From contig CATJBQ010000170.1 of NCBI GenBank assembly GCA_949738465.1, forward strand, positions 1 through 64,000: a stretch of 64,000 bases of DNA. The letters are read 5' to 3'. Made by a program: the position numbers and the translations under genes. Under the pieces are notes generated by a model. It did not search any database, had not been told where the DNA came from, and saw only the letters and a program-made list of their open reading frames with translations. Shown one piece after another: positions 25,659 to 33,700 of this stretch; positions within the stretch are counted from its first letter, which is position 1; every line of letters begins with the position of its first letter. This DNA is from an uncultured Lachnospiraceae bacterium (GTDB taxonomy: Bacteria; Bacillota; Clostridia; Lachnospirales; Lachnospiraceae).

Positions 25659-26195
25659 ATGAGCAGTGAGACGCCGCCACAGGAGCGGCGTCCCGGGCAG
25701 AAGGGCAGGGGCATTGTTCCGGCCCTTTGCAACATCCTGGGGACGTTGATTCTGATAAGTGCGATATTGGTCTGCCTGCCGGCCGTTGCGCCGCAGGTGT
25801 TGGGATATGAGGTTTTTTGTGTGGTCAGCGGCAGCATGGAGCCGGCGATACCGGTGGGAAGCGCGGTTTTTGTAAAAAACACGCCGCCGGAGGAAATCGG
25901 GAAAGGCGATGTGATTGCTTTCAGGAGCGGTGATTCTGTGATTACCCATCGGGTGACAGCCAACCATAAGGTGGAAGGGGAGTTTTCCACGAAGGGTGAC
26001 GCCAACGAGGGGGAGGACATGAACCGGGTACCTTATGAGGCATTGATGGGGGAGGTTGAACACCAGTTTCCTATGCTGGGCGATCTTCTGACTGTGCTGA
26101 CCAGCACATTGGGAAAAGTGTATATGTTGTGTTTTGCGGCCTGCGGCGCCATGCTGAACATCCTGGCAGGGCGTCTGCGGGCGCGCAGGAGATAG
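25659..26195 (+). CDS. sipW: SipW-type signal peptidase I
   Basis: 178 residues. It belongs to the archaeal/ER-like branch of signal peptidase I: catalytic Ser in VVSGSMEPAI, His in place of the usual Lys (VITHRVTA), and the Asp motif STKGDANEGED. There are membrane helices at both ends (about 20-42 and 145-165). In Bacillus SipW matures TasA-like fibre proteins. Here it follows two TasA-like genes, so those are its likely substrates. It shows that the operon has two mechanistically different signal peptidases. Confidence 0.92.
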   Translation: MSSETPPQERRPGQKGRGIVPALCNILGTLILISAILVCLPAVAPQVLGYEVFCVVSGSMEPAIPVGSAVFVKNTPPEEIGKGDVIAFRSGDSVITHRVTANHKVEGEFSTKGDANEGEDMNRVPYEALMGEVEHQFPMLGDLLTVLTSTLGKVYMLCFAACGAMLNILAGRLRARRR

Positions 26196-26206
26196 GGGAC
26201 AGAGCG

Positions 26207-27430
26207 GTGAGAGACAAGGAAGGAATTTTGTATGTGCAGATGTTTGGCGGCTTTTCCATGGAATGGAACGGCAGAAAGGTGACGGCTGGGAAGGCGAAGG
26301 AATCCCAGTTCACCTATCTGATGCAGATGGTGCTGCATTACCGCCGGGAGGGCGTCCCACGGGAAGAAATCAAGGCGGTAGTGTTTGAGGAGCGGGATCT
26401 GGAAAATGCCAATCACGCACTGCGCAGTGTAATCTACAACGCGAGAAAGAAGCTGGCTGCGGCCGGCATGCCGGAGGGGAGCGGCTTCATCCAGCAGCGG
26501 GACGGGCGCTGTTACTGGACCCGGGAGATTCCCGTGGTGGAGGATGCCTGGGAGATGGAGCGTCTGGCCAGGGAGGCCGAAGAGGAGGAGCCTGGCCGCA
26601 GGCTCAGCCGCTACCTGGAAGCCTGCCATACCTATACCGGAGACTTCTTAAGCGCTCAGAACAGCGCTGTGTGGGCGGCCCAGGAGGCACGGAGATATCA
26701 TGGGCTGTTCTGTACCTGTGTGGAGCGTGCTGCCCAGCTTTTACGGGACGCAGAGGACTACGATGGTCTCTGGGAGCTTGGAATTTATGCCGCGAAGACG
26801 GATCCCCTGGCAGACTGGGAGACGCTGGCCATGGAGGCGCTGGTAGCTTCCGGCAGGCATCTGGAGGCCCGGAAATTTTATAATAATACGCTGGAGTTTT
26901 ATTTAAGGGAGCAGGGCTTTACTCCTTCCCAGAAAATGCACGATATGGTACATAAGCTCAGTGAGAAAATGGAACACAGCTACGGGGTTCTGGACGAGAT
27001 CCAGCGGGAATTGTCCCAGGAAAAGGAGCTTTATCCCGGCGGATACCTGTGTCCCTATCCGGTGTTTCTGGGAATCTATCATATGATGCAGCGGATGAGC
27101 GAGCGGGGCGGCCAGTCGGTGTACCTGATGCTGTGCACGGTGGTTGACAGCAAGGGGAACCCGATGGGCGAAGGGGCGAAGCTTGAGGAATTGTCCGTGC
27201 GGCTGGGGGAGGCGATCCGCTGTGCGGTACGCCGCAGCGATGTGATTAACCGCTATGGCCGGGGCCAGTATCTGGTGCTTCTGGTGAATACCACCCGGGA
27301 GGACTGTAAAGTGGTACAGCGGCGGATTACCCAGAATTTTACGGTGAACCGGCAGCGGATCAGCGTACAGTTCCATGTCAGCAGCGTGGAACGCCGGCTG
27401 GGCGAGGTACTTGATTTTTCGGGGAAGTAA
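26207..27430 (+). CDS. SARP/BTAD-type regulator with a degenerate GGDEF-like C-terminus
   Basis: About 407 residues with GTG 26207 as start (MRDKEGILYVQMFGGF when initiated). Residues 1-95 form a winged-helix domain of SARP type (NHALRSVIYNARKKL). Residues about 100-260 are a helical BTAD/TPR-like domain (LSRYLEACHTYTGDFL; RKFYNNTLEFYLREQGF). Residues about 275-405 resemble a GGDEF fold, but the signature reads RYGRGQYLVLL instead of R-x-GGDEF, so it should not make cyclic-di-GMP. It probably controls the surface operon in which it sits; the degenerate domain may sense a nucleotide. Confidence 0.8.
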   Translation: MRDKEGILYVQMFGGFSMEWNGRKVTAGKAKESQFTYLMQMVLHYRREGVPREEIKAVVFEERDLENANHALRSVIYNARKKLAAAGMPEGSGFIQQRDGRCYWTREIPVVEDAWEMERLAREAEEEEPGRRLSRYLEACHTYTGDFLSAQNSAVWAAQEARRYHGLFCTCVERAAQLLRDAEDYDGLWELGIYAAKTDPLADWETLAMEALVASGRHLEARKFYNNTLEFYLREQGFTPSQKMHDMVHKLSEKMEHSYGVLDEIQRELSQEKELYPGGYLCPYPVFLGIYHMMQRMSERGGQSVYLMLCTVVDSKGNPMGEGAKLEELSVRLGEAIRCAVRRSDVINRYGRGQYLVLLVNTTREDCKVVQRRITQNFTVNRQRISVQFHVSSVERRLGEVLDFSGK

Positions 27431-27489
27431 CGGCGTTGGGAAAAGGGGGAGGAATCTATCTGGAATTGGGAAAGGAGAAGGTGATTTTG

Positions 27490-28023
27490 ATGGAAGGGAC
27501 GCAGAGCTACATCGGTACGCCCTGCGGGCTTGTGGTGTGCATCGATGATACGACCGGGGGCAGGCTGTCGGGACGGTTCTATCATTTTTACAGCAGAAAG
27601 TGCCATCCTTTTTGCAGTATGGATGAACTGGTGTTTGGAATGGAGGAATTGTTTGAGGCGCTGAAATTTCCGTATCCGTCGGTGAAGAGACGGGATTTTT
27701 CGGGACGCAGCCAGAAGGGGAGGGCAGGCGGGGAAGCGTCCCCCGGGTGTAGCTGTAAGCGCGGAGAGCCGCATAATTTTGCGGAAAGGAGGAAGGTTAT
27801 GGGAGAAGAAGAACTGTTGGCAAAGCATGGTGATCTCGGGACATTCATTATACGTGTGCAGCATCGCCAGAACAGTAGCTGGCAGGGACGGATTACCTGG
27901 AGCGATAAGAATAAGACGGTGAACTTCCGGTCCATCTGGGAAATGGTGCGCCTGATCGGCGATGCGCTGGATACGGTCAGTCAGCCGGAGGGAGTTGAGC
28001 AAGAGGCGCAGTGGCCGGAGTAG
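27490..28023 (+). CDS. Hypothetical protein, last gene of the pilus operon
   Basis: About 177 residues from ATG 27490 (TTG 27487 or 27436 are also possible). There is no signal peptide. Two parts look related: FYSRKCHPFCSMDELVFGMEELFEAL near the N-terminus and WSDKNKTVNFRSIWEMVRLIGDAL near the C-terminus, joined by a basic Gly/Ser linker. Both have a beta hairpin followed by an amphipathic helix. The function is unknown; its place after the SARP-like gene suggests a regulatory partner. Confidence 0.6.
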   Translation: MEGTQSYIGTPCGLVVCIDDTTGGRLSGRFYHFYSRKCHPFCSMDELVFGMEELFEALKFPYPSVKRRDFSGRSQKGRAGGEASPGCSCKRGEPHNFAERRKVMGEEELLAKHGDLGTFIIRVQHRQNSSWQGRITWSDKNKTVNFRSIWEMVRLIGDALDTVSQPEGVEQEAQWPE

Positions 28024-28065
28024 GCGGGGTATGGTGAAATCAGGTGGATCGTGTTTTGTTTGGTA

Positions 28066-28103
28066 TAAAAAGGCCGGCACAGGCGAGGATTCCGTGCCGG
28101 CCT
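28066..28103 (-). terminator. Terminator between the pilus operon and the convergent AAA gene
   Basis: AGGCCGGCAC (28071-28080) pairs with GTGCCGGCCT (28094-28103). On the minus strand the stem is followed by TTTTT, a proper terminator for the gene at 28146-29834. In the plus direction the T-run is poor. Confidence 0.7.
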
Positions 28104-28145
28104 CTACCAGCTTTTGCACTGGTATGCCTCTGTATCCATATTCAA

Positions 28146-29834
28146 TTAGCCAATTAAAACCCGCTTCCCTTCAAAGGCGAAGCCGTAGTGGCGGATCTGC
28201 TCCTTCTCAAATCCCCGCTCCACCAGCACCGCATCATACGCCTTATCTTCAATCTGCTGTAAGGCGACCGCTACGGTTTCCTCCAGGGAGGCCTCCTTCC
28301 GGGGCTTTCGCACCTTGAATTCGATGACCATGGGATCCAATTGGCCCATTTTCCTGGGAATCAGCATAATATCGTAACGCCCGAAACCGCTTTCCCGGTT
28401 GGAAGTGACTTCATAGCTGCCTTTGAGCTCCACCATAAGCCCCAGCACGAAACCATGGTAGAAGCGCTCCGGCGCATCATTTTTGGCTGCGCTTTCTGCA
28501 ATATCAAAGCTGCTGAAGGTGGTCAGAGCGATCTCATTCATAAACTCATTCATGGCTTCCACATCATCCAGAAGCAGCGCCTTGATAAAATCATTGTAGG
28601 GTATGTCCTCCGCACCGAACCACCCCCGGATCATGTCTTCAAACATCATCTCCACTTCCCAGTTGGTCAGTTCCAGACGGTAGGTAAATCTTCTCGTGTC
28701 ACTGGAAAAATACCTGTCAACCACCTTCAGATACCCGCTGGCTAAAAGCATGCTCCAGATAGCCCCCGGCTTCTTCTGGAGCTGGTCAAAAATAATTTCT
28801 TCGTCCAGTTCCGTCTCCAGGACGCCGCCTTTCATCAGATCTTCCATGATCGTCTTTGTCCGGGCATTCCCCTGCCGGATCAGCAGACTAACCAGGCTGT
28901 TAGAACTGCTGTTTGCCCAATAAGGCTTAAGCTCTTTAAATCTCAAAAAATTAATAATCGACCATGGATTGTATATGTCCTTCTGGCTTCCAAAGGTAAA
29001 ACCATCATACCATTTTTTTACCATCTCTTTCTGTTCAGGAATTCCAAAGAAGTCTAAAGCGCCAAAAACCTCTTCTTCCGTAAAACCAAATTGTGTGCGG
29101 TAGTTTTCCGAGGTAGTAGTCACCACTGTCAGGTTATTCAGATCCGAAAAAATGGATTCCTTGCTCACCCGGGTAATTCCCGTCATAATTGCCCGCTCCA
29201 TACTTGGATTGGTCTTAAACGCGGAGTTAAACATACGCCGGATAAAACCTGCCAGTTCCTTCCAGTATCCATATACATATGCCTCCTGCAGCGGCGTATC
29301 ATACTCATCCAGAAAGATCAGAACCTTCTGTCCATAATAGGCCGCCAAATAATCCGACAGATATTTCAAAGCAAGCACAGCCACTGTATCTTCCATATCC
29401 GGGGATACGGAATCAAAAAATTCCAGTTCCCGTTTTCCTATGTCTTTTCTATCCCTCAAATATCCATGGGTCTCATATAGCTTTGCCAACGTATGCTTGA
29501 TCCCCTGCTTCGTTTCCTCAATGGTCTCTCCCTTAATATCCGCAAAGCTTAAAAAGATCACCGGACAACTTCCCTGGAGCTTCCGGTACTTCTCGTTCTC
29601 CCAGATGGACAATCCTTCAAACAGTTCTCCTCGCCCCTCATACGCCTTAGAGAAAAAGCAGTTCATCATATCCAGGTTCAAGGTCTTTCCAAAACGGCGG
29701 GGCCGGGGAATCAGGGGAACTGCGTCCGCATTCTCCCACCACTCTCTGATAAAATCTGTTTTATCCACAAAAAAGCACTCATTTTTCCGTATAAATTCAA
29801 AACTCTGTGCCCCAATGGAAATCGTTCTTCCCAT
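28146..29834 (-). CDS. AAA-ATPase-like protein with PD-(D/E)XK nuclease-like domain
   Basis: 562 residues from ATG 29834 (AAAGGAGG upstream). The N-terminal AAA-ATPase-like domain starts with the family-typical MGRTISIGAQSFEFIR. It has a P-loop-like PRPRRFGKTLNLDM, then VLIFLDEYDTPL and later GITRVSKESIFSDLNN. The C-terminal domain (about 455-562) holds the PD-(D/E)XK-like motif PMVIEFKVRKPRKE. These proteins occur in many copies in gut Lachnospiraceae and Bacteroidetes; their function is unknown. A role in nucleic-acid transactions or defence has been suggested for the fold. Confidence 0.88.
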   Translation of the reverse strand: MGRTISIGAQSFEFIRKNECFFVDKTDFIREWWENADAVPLIPRPRRFGKTLNLDMMNCFFSKAYEGRGELFEGLSIWENEKYRKLQGSCPVIFLSFADIKGETIEETKQGIKHTLAKLYETHGYLRDRKDIGKRELEFFDSVSPDMEDTVAVLALKYLSDYLAAYYGQKVLIFLDEYDTPLQEAYVYGYWKELAGFIRRMFNSAFKTNPSMERAIMTGITRVSKESIFSDLNNLTVVTTTSENYRTQFGFTEEEVFGALDFFGIPEQKEMVKKWYDGFTFGSQKDIYNPWSIINFLRFKELKPYWANSSSNSLVSLLIRQGNARTKTIMEDLMKGGVLETELDEEIIFDQLQKKPGAIWSMLLASGYLKVVDRYFSSDTRRFTYRLELTNWEVEMMFEDMIRGWFGAEDIPYNDFIKALLLDDVEAMNEFMNEIALTTFSSFDIAESAAKNDAPERFYHGFVLGLMVELKGSYEVTSNRESGFGRYDIMLIPRKMGQLDPMVIEFKVRKPRKEASLEETVAVALQQIEDKAYDAVLVERGFEKEQIRHYGFAFEGKRVLIG

Positions 29835-29918
29835 AGTCCTGCCTCCTTTCACAGTTCGAAATGTCTGCCCCATCCTTAGCTTTAGGATACGGGATTTTAC
29901 GGAAAACGTCAAGGGCTA

Positions 29919-30536
29919 TTAAGCCGGATTGTCCACATACCGCAGAATCCTGGCAGGGTTGCCGGCCACCACGGCATTGGCAGGAACGTCCCTGGTCACC
30001 ACAGAGCCCGCGCCGATCACCGCATTGCTGCCGATGGTGACGCCGGACAGCACCACGCAGTTTCCTCCAAACCAGACATTGTCGCCGATGGTGATGGGCC
30101 GGCCATAGACATAATTGGCTACCCGGGTTTTGGCGTCCATGGGATGGTTGACGGTGTAAAGGCAGGTCTGGGGGCCAAGAAGGCAGTTGTCGCCGATGGT
30201 AATGGGGGCGGCGTCCAGCATAACGCACTGGAAGTTTGCAAAAAAATTCTTGCCCACATGGATGTTGAAGCCGTAGTCGCAGTGGAAGGGAGGCTTGATG
30301 AAAATATCGTCGCTGCAGTCTCCGAACAGCTCCTTCAGCAGGGCCAGGCGCTTTTCCGGTTCCTCCTCGGTGGTGGCGTTAAAACGGTCCGCCAGCGTGC
30401 GGGCACGTTTTTTGGCGGCGCCAATCTCGGCATCGCTGTTCCAGAACATTTCGCCGTCCCTCATTTTCTGCATTTCCGATTTCGGAAAATCGGATTTCTG
30501 CATTTCTGCTTTTGGAAATTCTTTGTTTTCATGCAT
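29919..30536 (-). CDS. Sugar O-acetyltransferase (maltose/galactoside acetyltransferase type)
   Basis: 205 residues. It has an N-terminal helix region followed by a left-handed beta-helix of hexapeptide repeats (ITIGDNCLLG, ITIGDNVWFGG, VTIGSNAVIGAGSVV) and the catalytic His in YTVNHPMD, ending with AGNPARILR. It transfers acetyl from acetyl-CoA to a sugar hydroxyl. An unusual 20-residue leader contains a repeat, FPKAEMQKS then FPKSEMQKM, before the normal start-like sequence RDGEMFWNSD; this may be an added or mistranslated stretch. It is separate in function from its neighbours as far as can be seen. Confidence 0.9.
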   Translation of the reverse strand: MHENKEFPKAEMQKSDFPKSEMQKMRDGEMFWNSDAEIGAAKKRARTLADRFNATTEEEPEKRLALLKELFGDCSDDIFIKPPFHCDYGFNIHVGKNFFANFQCVMLDAAPITIGDNCLLGPQTCLYTVNHPMDAKTRVANYVYGRPITIGDNVWFGGNCVVLSGVTIGSNAVIGAGSVVTRDVPANAVVAGNPARILRYVDNPA

Positions 30537-30610
30537 AATGTTGTCGCTCCTGTTTTCATTTTAATGGCATATTTCATACTAAATCAGTAGGGATAAGCAC
30601 ACTGACACCT

Positions 30611-32002
30611 TTAAATCGCTGCCTGGGCAAATTTTCTGCGCCACAGCCCCCGCAGATACCGGTAGGAAAGCAGCGCGCAGCGGGTAGTGTTGTCCGCAAC
30701 CATGCAGCACCACAGCATTGGAAGCCCGCCGTGAAGCAGATGGATGCACAGCAGGGAACCGATAATGCGAACGCCCCACATGGCAAAAATAGAAATGATA
30801 AAGGGGGCTTTTGTATCGCCGATACCGTTAAATAAACCCTCAAAAATAGTGACCGCGCCAAACAGCGGCTCTGAGACGGCCACAATCCTAAGAACCACCA
30901 TGCCCCCGGCAATTACCCGGGCGTCCGGAGAGAAGATGGACATCATAAAGCCTGGAAAAGCAAATAGCAGACCGCCGGTGATCACCATCAGCCCCACGGT
31001 GATGGATACAATCAGATGGGTAACGGTACAAAAACGCTGCTGGTCTCCGGCCCCAAGGGCATTTCCGGCCATGGTGGAGGCTGCCGCCTGCATGCCGTAG
31101 CCGGGGATATAAAAGGCCTGCTCTGCCGTAATGGCAATGGAATGGGTGGCCAATGCTAACGTGCCAAGCCGCGCTACAATCGAGATGAAAACCACCTGGC
31201 CCAGACAGGCGCTTACCCGCTCTAAGGCCACCGGGATCCCGATCCGCAGACAGCGCTGTGCCAGGGGGCGCACAAGCCTTAGGGAGCATCCGCGGGGCTT
31301 AAGCAGGGGATTGCGGTAGTAGGCAGCAAACATCAGAAGGCCGCCACAGCAGTAGGCGATGGCGGTTCCCAATGCGGCGCCTGTCACGCCCAGGCCGGCC
31401 CCGGGCAGACGCAGCTTAAGATCTCCCAGGGAAACAGTCCTGGGGCCATAGATCAGGAAATAATTAAGGATCAGGTTTATCAGGTTCATGACCAGGTTGG
31501 CATACATAGGGCTCTTGGTATCCCCGGCCCCACGCAGCACGGAGCTGAGGATAATGGAAAAAGTACGGAACAGCATGGGAGCGCAGATGATGGCAAAATA
31601 AAGCCCTGCGTCCCGGCGGATGGAAGGGTCGGCCCCCAGCCAGCCCGGCAGGAAGGGGCTGATTGCGAGGGTGATGATTCCAAGGCCGACTCCAAGGAAA
31701 GCGGCAAAATGCAGAGCCTGAATGCCGAATTCCCGTGCCCGTTCCTGCTTTCCGGCGCCGATGGATTCCGCAATACAGGCCAGCACGCCGATGCCGATGG
31801 CAAAAGAAGGCGAGTTCACCAGCCAGGTCATGCTGGTGGTAAGCCCCACAGCCGCCGAGGCGTCGGCGCCGATCTGCCCCACCATGGCAGTATCAATATA
31901 TTGGACAATGGTCTGCAGCGCTTCCTGTAGAATCGCCGGCCAGGCCAGCAGGATTATGGTACGCAGCAGATCGCGGTTTTTTGTAAAAATTTTGTTGCTC
32001 AT
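30611..32002 (-). CDS. MATE family efflux transporter
   Basis: 463 residues with 12 predicted membrane helices in two similar halves, typical of MATE (NorM/DinF) cation-drug antiporters. Conserved stretches include QTIVQYIDTAMVGQIG, SSVLRGAGDTKSPM and, in the second half, FEGLFNGIGDTKAPF. It would export a drug or metabolite using Na+ or H+. A second MATE gene lies at 35938. Confidence 0.92.
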   Translation of the reverse strand: MSNKIFTKNRDLLRTIILLAWPAILQEALQTIVQYIDTAMVGQIGADASAAVGLTTSMTWLVNSPSFAIGIGVLACIAESIGAGKQERAREFGIQALHFAAFLGVGLGIITLAISPFLPGWLGADPSIRRDAGLYFAIICAPMLFRTFSIILSSVLRGAGDTKSPMYANLVMNLINLILNYFLIYGPRTVSLGDLKLRLPGAGLGVTGAALGTAIAYCCGGLLMFAAYYRNPLLKPRGCSLRLVRPLAQRCLRIGIPVALERVSACLGQVVFISIVARLGTLALATHSIAITAEQAFYIPGYGMQAAASTMAGNALGAGDQQRFCTVTHLIVSITVGLMVITGGLLFAFPGFMMSIFSPDARVIAGGMVVLRIVAVSEPLFGAVTIFEGLFNGIGDTKAPFIISIFAMWGVRIIGSLLCIHLLHGGLPMLWCCMVADNTTRCALLSYRYLRGLWRRKFAQAAI

Positions 32003-32158
32003 GAAAGCCTCCGGCTCCTTATGTAAACCTTATGAAACATTCCGTCAAAGAGATTTTGTCACGAAAAATTCACATCTATAGTTTACTATAGAGAGAAAGG
32101 AATGTAAAGCCGTAGTTGTCTGTGGGGCCTGCGGGGGCGGGAAAAACGTAAAATTACC

Positions 32159-32187
32159 TTTACGGAAAAATTAAGGTGTGGTATTCT
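32159..32187 (+). promoter_or_regulatory. Promoter of the S41 protease gene
   Basis: TTTACG (32159-32164) and TATTCT (32182-32187) are separated by 17 bp, about 85 bp before the ATG at 32271. Confidence 0.45.
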
Positions 32188-32270
32188 GGTAAGAGATGGG
32201 AACCGCAGAGCAGCAGAAGCAGAGCAGTACCAGAATTTGGCTGAGAATGGAAATAAGAGAGGAAAACGTT

Positions 32271-33608
32271 ATGGACAATCAATTTGAACAGAGACCGGTG
32301 TGGCAGCCGGAGGAACCGGGGAAAAAAGGCAGGAGCGGGTTTGGCATAGGCGTGCTGGTGGGCGTGCTGTCTACCCTTATGGTTGTGCTTGTACTGGGGA
32401 CTGTACTGGCAGGCGTGTATACTGTATCCAGGAAGAATGCCGGGGGAGGGCCGGAAGGACCCGTGGCGGCAGAAAATGAGAACATCCCGGGAACGGATGG
32501 CCAGACAACCACCATCAATACGGATCTGATCACCCAGTCGGCGATGATCGACTCCTATCTGGATGATTATTTCATGTATGAGGTGGACCGGGAGGAGCTG
32601 CGGGACGGTATGCTGATGGGCATGGTGGCGTCCCTGGGAGATCCCTACTCCGAATATTACGATGAAGAAGCCTTACGCAGCTTTCAGGATTCCACCGAGG
32701 GCGAATATGTGGGGATCGGAGCGGCGGTCACCCAGGAGCGCAGCAGCGGCATCGTGCGGATTGCAAGGCCCTATGAGGGGACGCCGTCGGCCCAGGCAGG
32801 ACTTCTTCCGCGGGACGTGATTATCGCTGTGGATGATACGGACGTTACCGGCATGGAGCTGAACCAGGTGGTAAGCCTGATCAAGGGGGAAGAAGGCACG
32901 ACGGTGATGATGCACATTTACCGGGAAAGTGAAGAAGAATATCTGGACATTGAAGTAGTCCGGGCCAAGGTGGAGATCCCAACGGTGATTGCGCGGATGC
33001 TGGAGGGGAATATCGGCTATCTGGAGGTCACCGGCTTTGACGGTGTGACGGCAAATCAGTTTATCTCGTCCTATGAGGCGTTAAAGAGCCAGGGGATGGA
33101 GGCCGTAATCGTCGATCTTCGGGATAACGGCGGCGGCCTGGTGGATATTGTGGAGGAGATGCTGGACTACCTTCTCCCGGAGGGAACTATTTTCTATGCC
33201 CAGGATAAAAATGGCGTGAAGTCCATGGTATATGATTCGGATGCAGAGGCGGCCCTGGACATTCCCATGGTGGTGCTGGTGAACGGGAATACCGCCAGCG
33301 CGTCGGAGATTTTTTCCGGAAACATCCAGGCCTTCGGCATGGGAACCATTGTGGGCACCACCACCTATGGCAAGGGCGTTATGCAGCAGTTATTCTACAC
33401 CAACGAGGAGCATACGGCGGCGGTGAAGCTGACGGTGGCAGACTATTATATCAACGGAGATAAGAATGTAAACGGCGGTGGCATCGTCCCGGATGTGGAG
33501 GAGGAGCTTTCCGAGGAGGCGGCCGGCCAGATCGACCTTGCGGATGCGGATGACAATCAACTGCAGAAGGGGATCGAGGTGTTGAAGGAGCAGATGGCTG
33601 GAAATTGA
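32271..33608 (+). CDS. S41 family carboxy-terminal processing protease
   Basis: 445 residues, extracytoplasmic membrane-tethered protease. It starts at ATG 32271 with GAGAGGAAAA upstream. One N-terminal membrane helix (about 24-48) is followed by a PDZ domain (about 145-230; YVGIGAAVTQERSSG, AGLLPRDVII). The S41 catalytic domain has VDLRDNGGGLVD, the Ser in NTASASEIF and the Lys in TTYGKGVMQ. Its substrates may be misfolded or signalling proteins at the membrane. It is the usual length for CtpA/CtpB proteins and appears to be transcribed alone. Confidence 0.93.
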   Translation: MDNQFEQRPVWQPEEPGKKGRSGFGIGVLVGVLSTLMVVLVLGTVLAGVYTVSRKNAGGGPEGPVAAENENIPGTDGQTTTINTDLITQSAMIDSYLDDYFMYEVDREELRDGMLMGMVASLGDPYSEYYDEEALRSFQDSTEGEYVGIGAAVTQERSSGIVRIARPYEGTPSAQAGLLPRDVIIAVDDTDVTGMELNQVVSLIKGEEGTTVMMHIYRESEEEYLDIEVVRAKVEIPTVIARMLEGNIGYLEVTGFDGVTANQFISSYEALKSQGMEAVIVDLRDNGGGLVDIVEEMLDYLLPEGTIFYAQDKNGVKSMVYDSDAEAALDIPMVVLVNGNTASASEIFSGNIQAFGMGTIVGTTTYGKGVMQQLFYTNEEHTAAVKLTVADYYINGDKNVNGGGIVPDVEEELSEEAAGQIDLADADDNQLQKGIEVLKEQMAGN

Positions 33609-33644
33609 TGATAACGAGAGAATTGTGAAATTCTTCACAAACAA

Positions 33645-33688
33645 AACCTGCCCACAGCAGTCCGTACCCGGACTACTATGGGCAGGTT
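33645..33688. terminator. Bidirectional terminator between S41 protease and GH4 genes
   Basis: AACCTGCCCA pairs with TGGGCAGGTT, and AGTCCG with CGGACT inside. A T-rich tail (TATATTTTTCTTT) follows in the plus direction. It lies between convergent genes. Confidence 0.8.
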
Positions 33689-33700
33689 CTATATTTTTCT

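Noticed and set aside
24582-26063. Long open frame of 493 codons on the minus strand
   Set aside because: It is antisense to three well-supported surface and SipW genes, is rich in Arg/His/Pro of the kind produced by reading GC-rich genes backwards, and has no ribosome site or recognisable domain.
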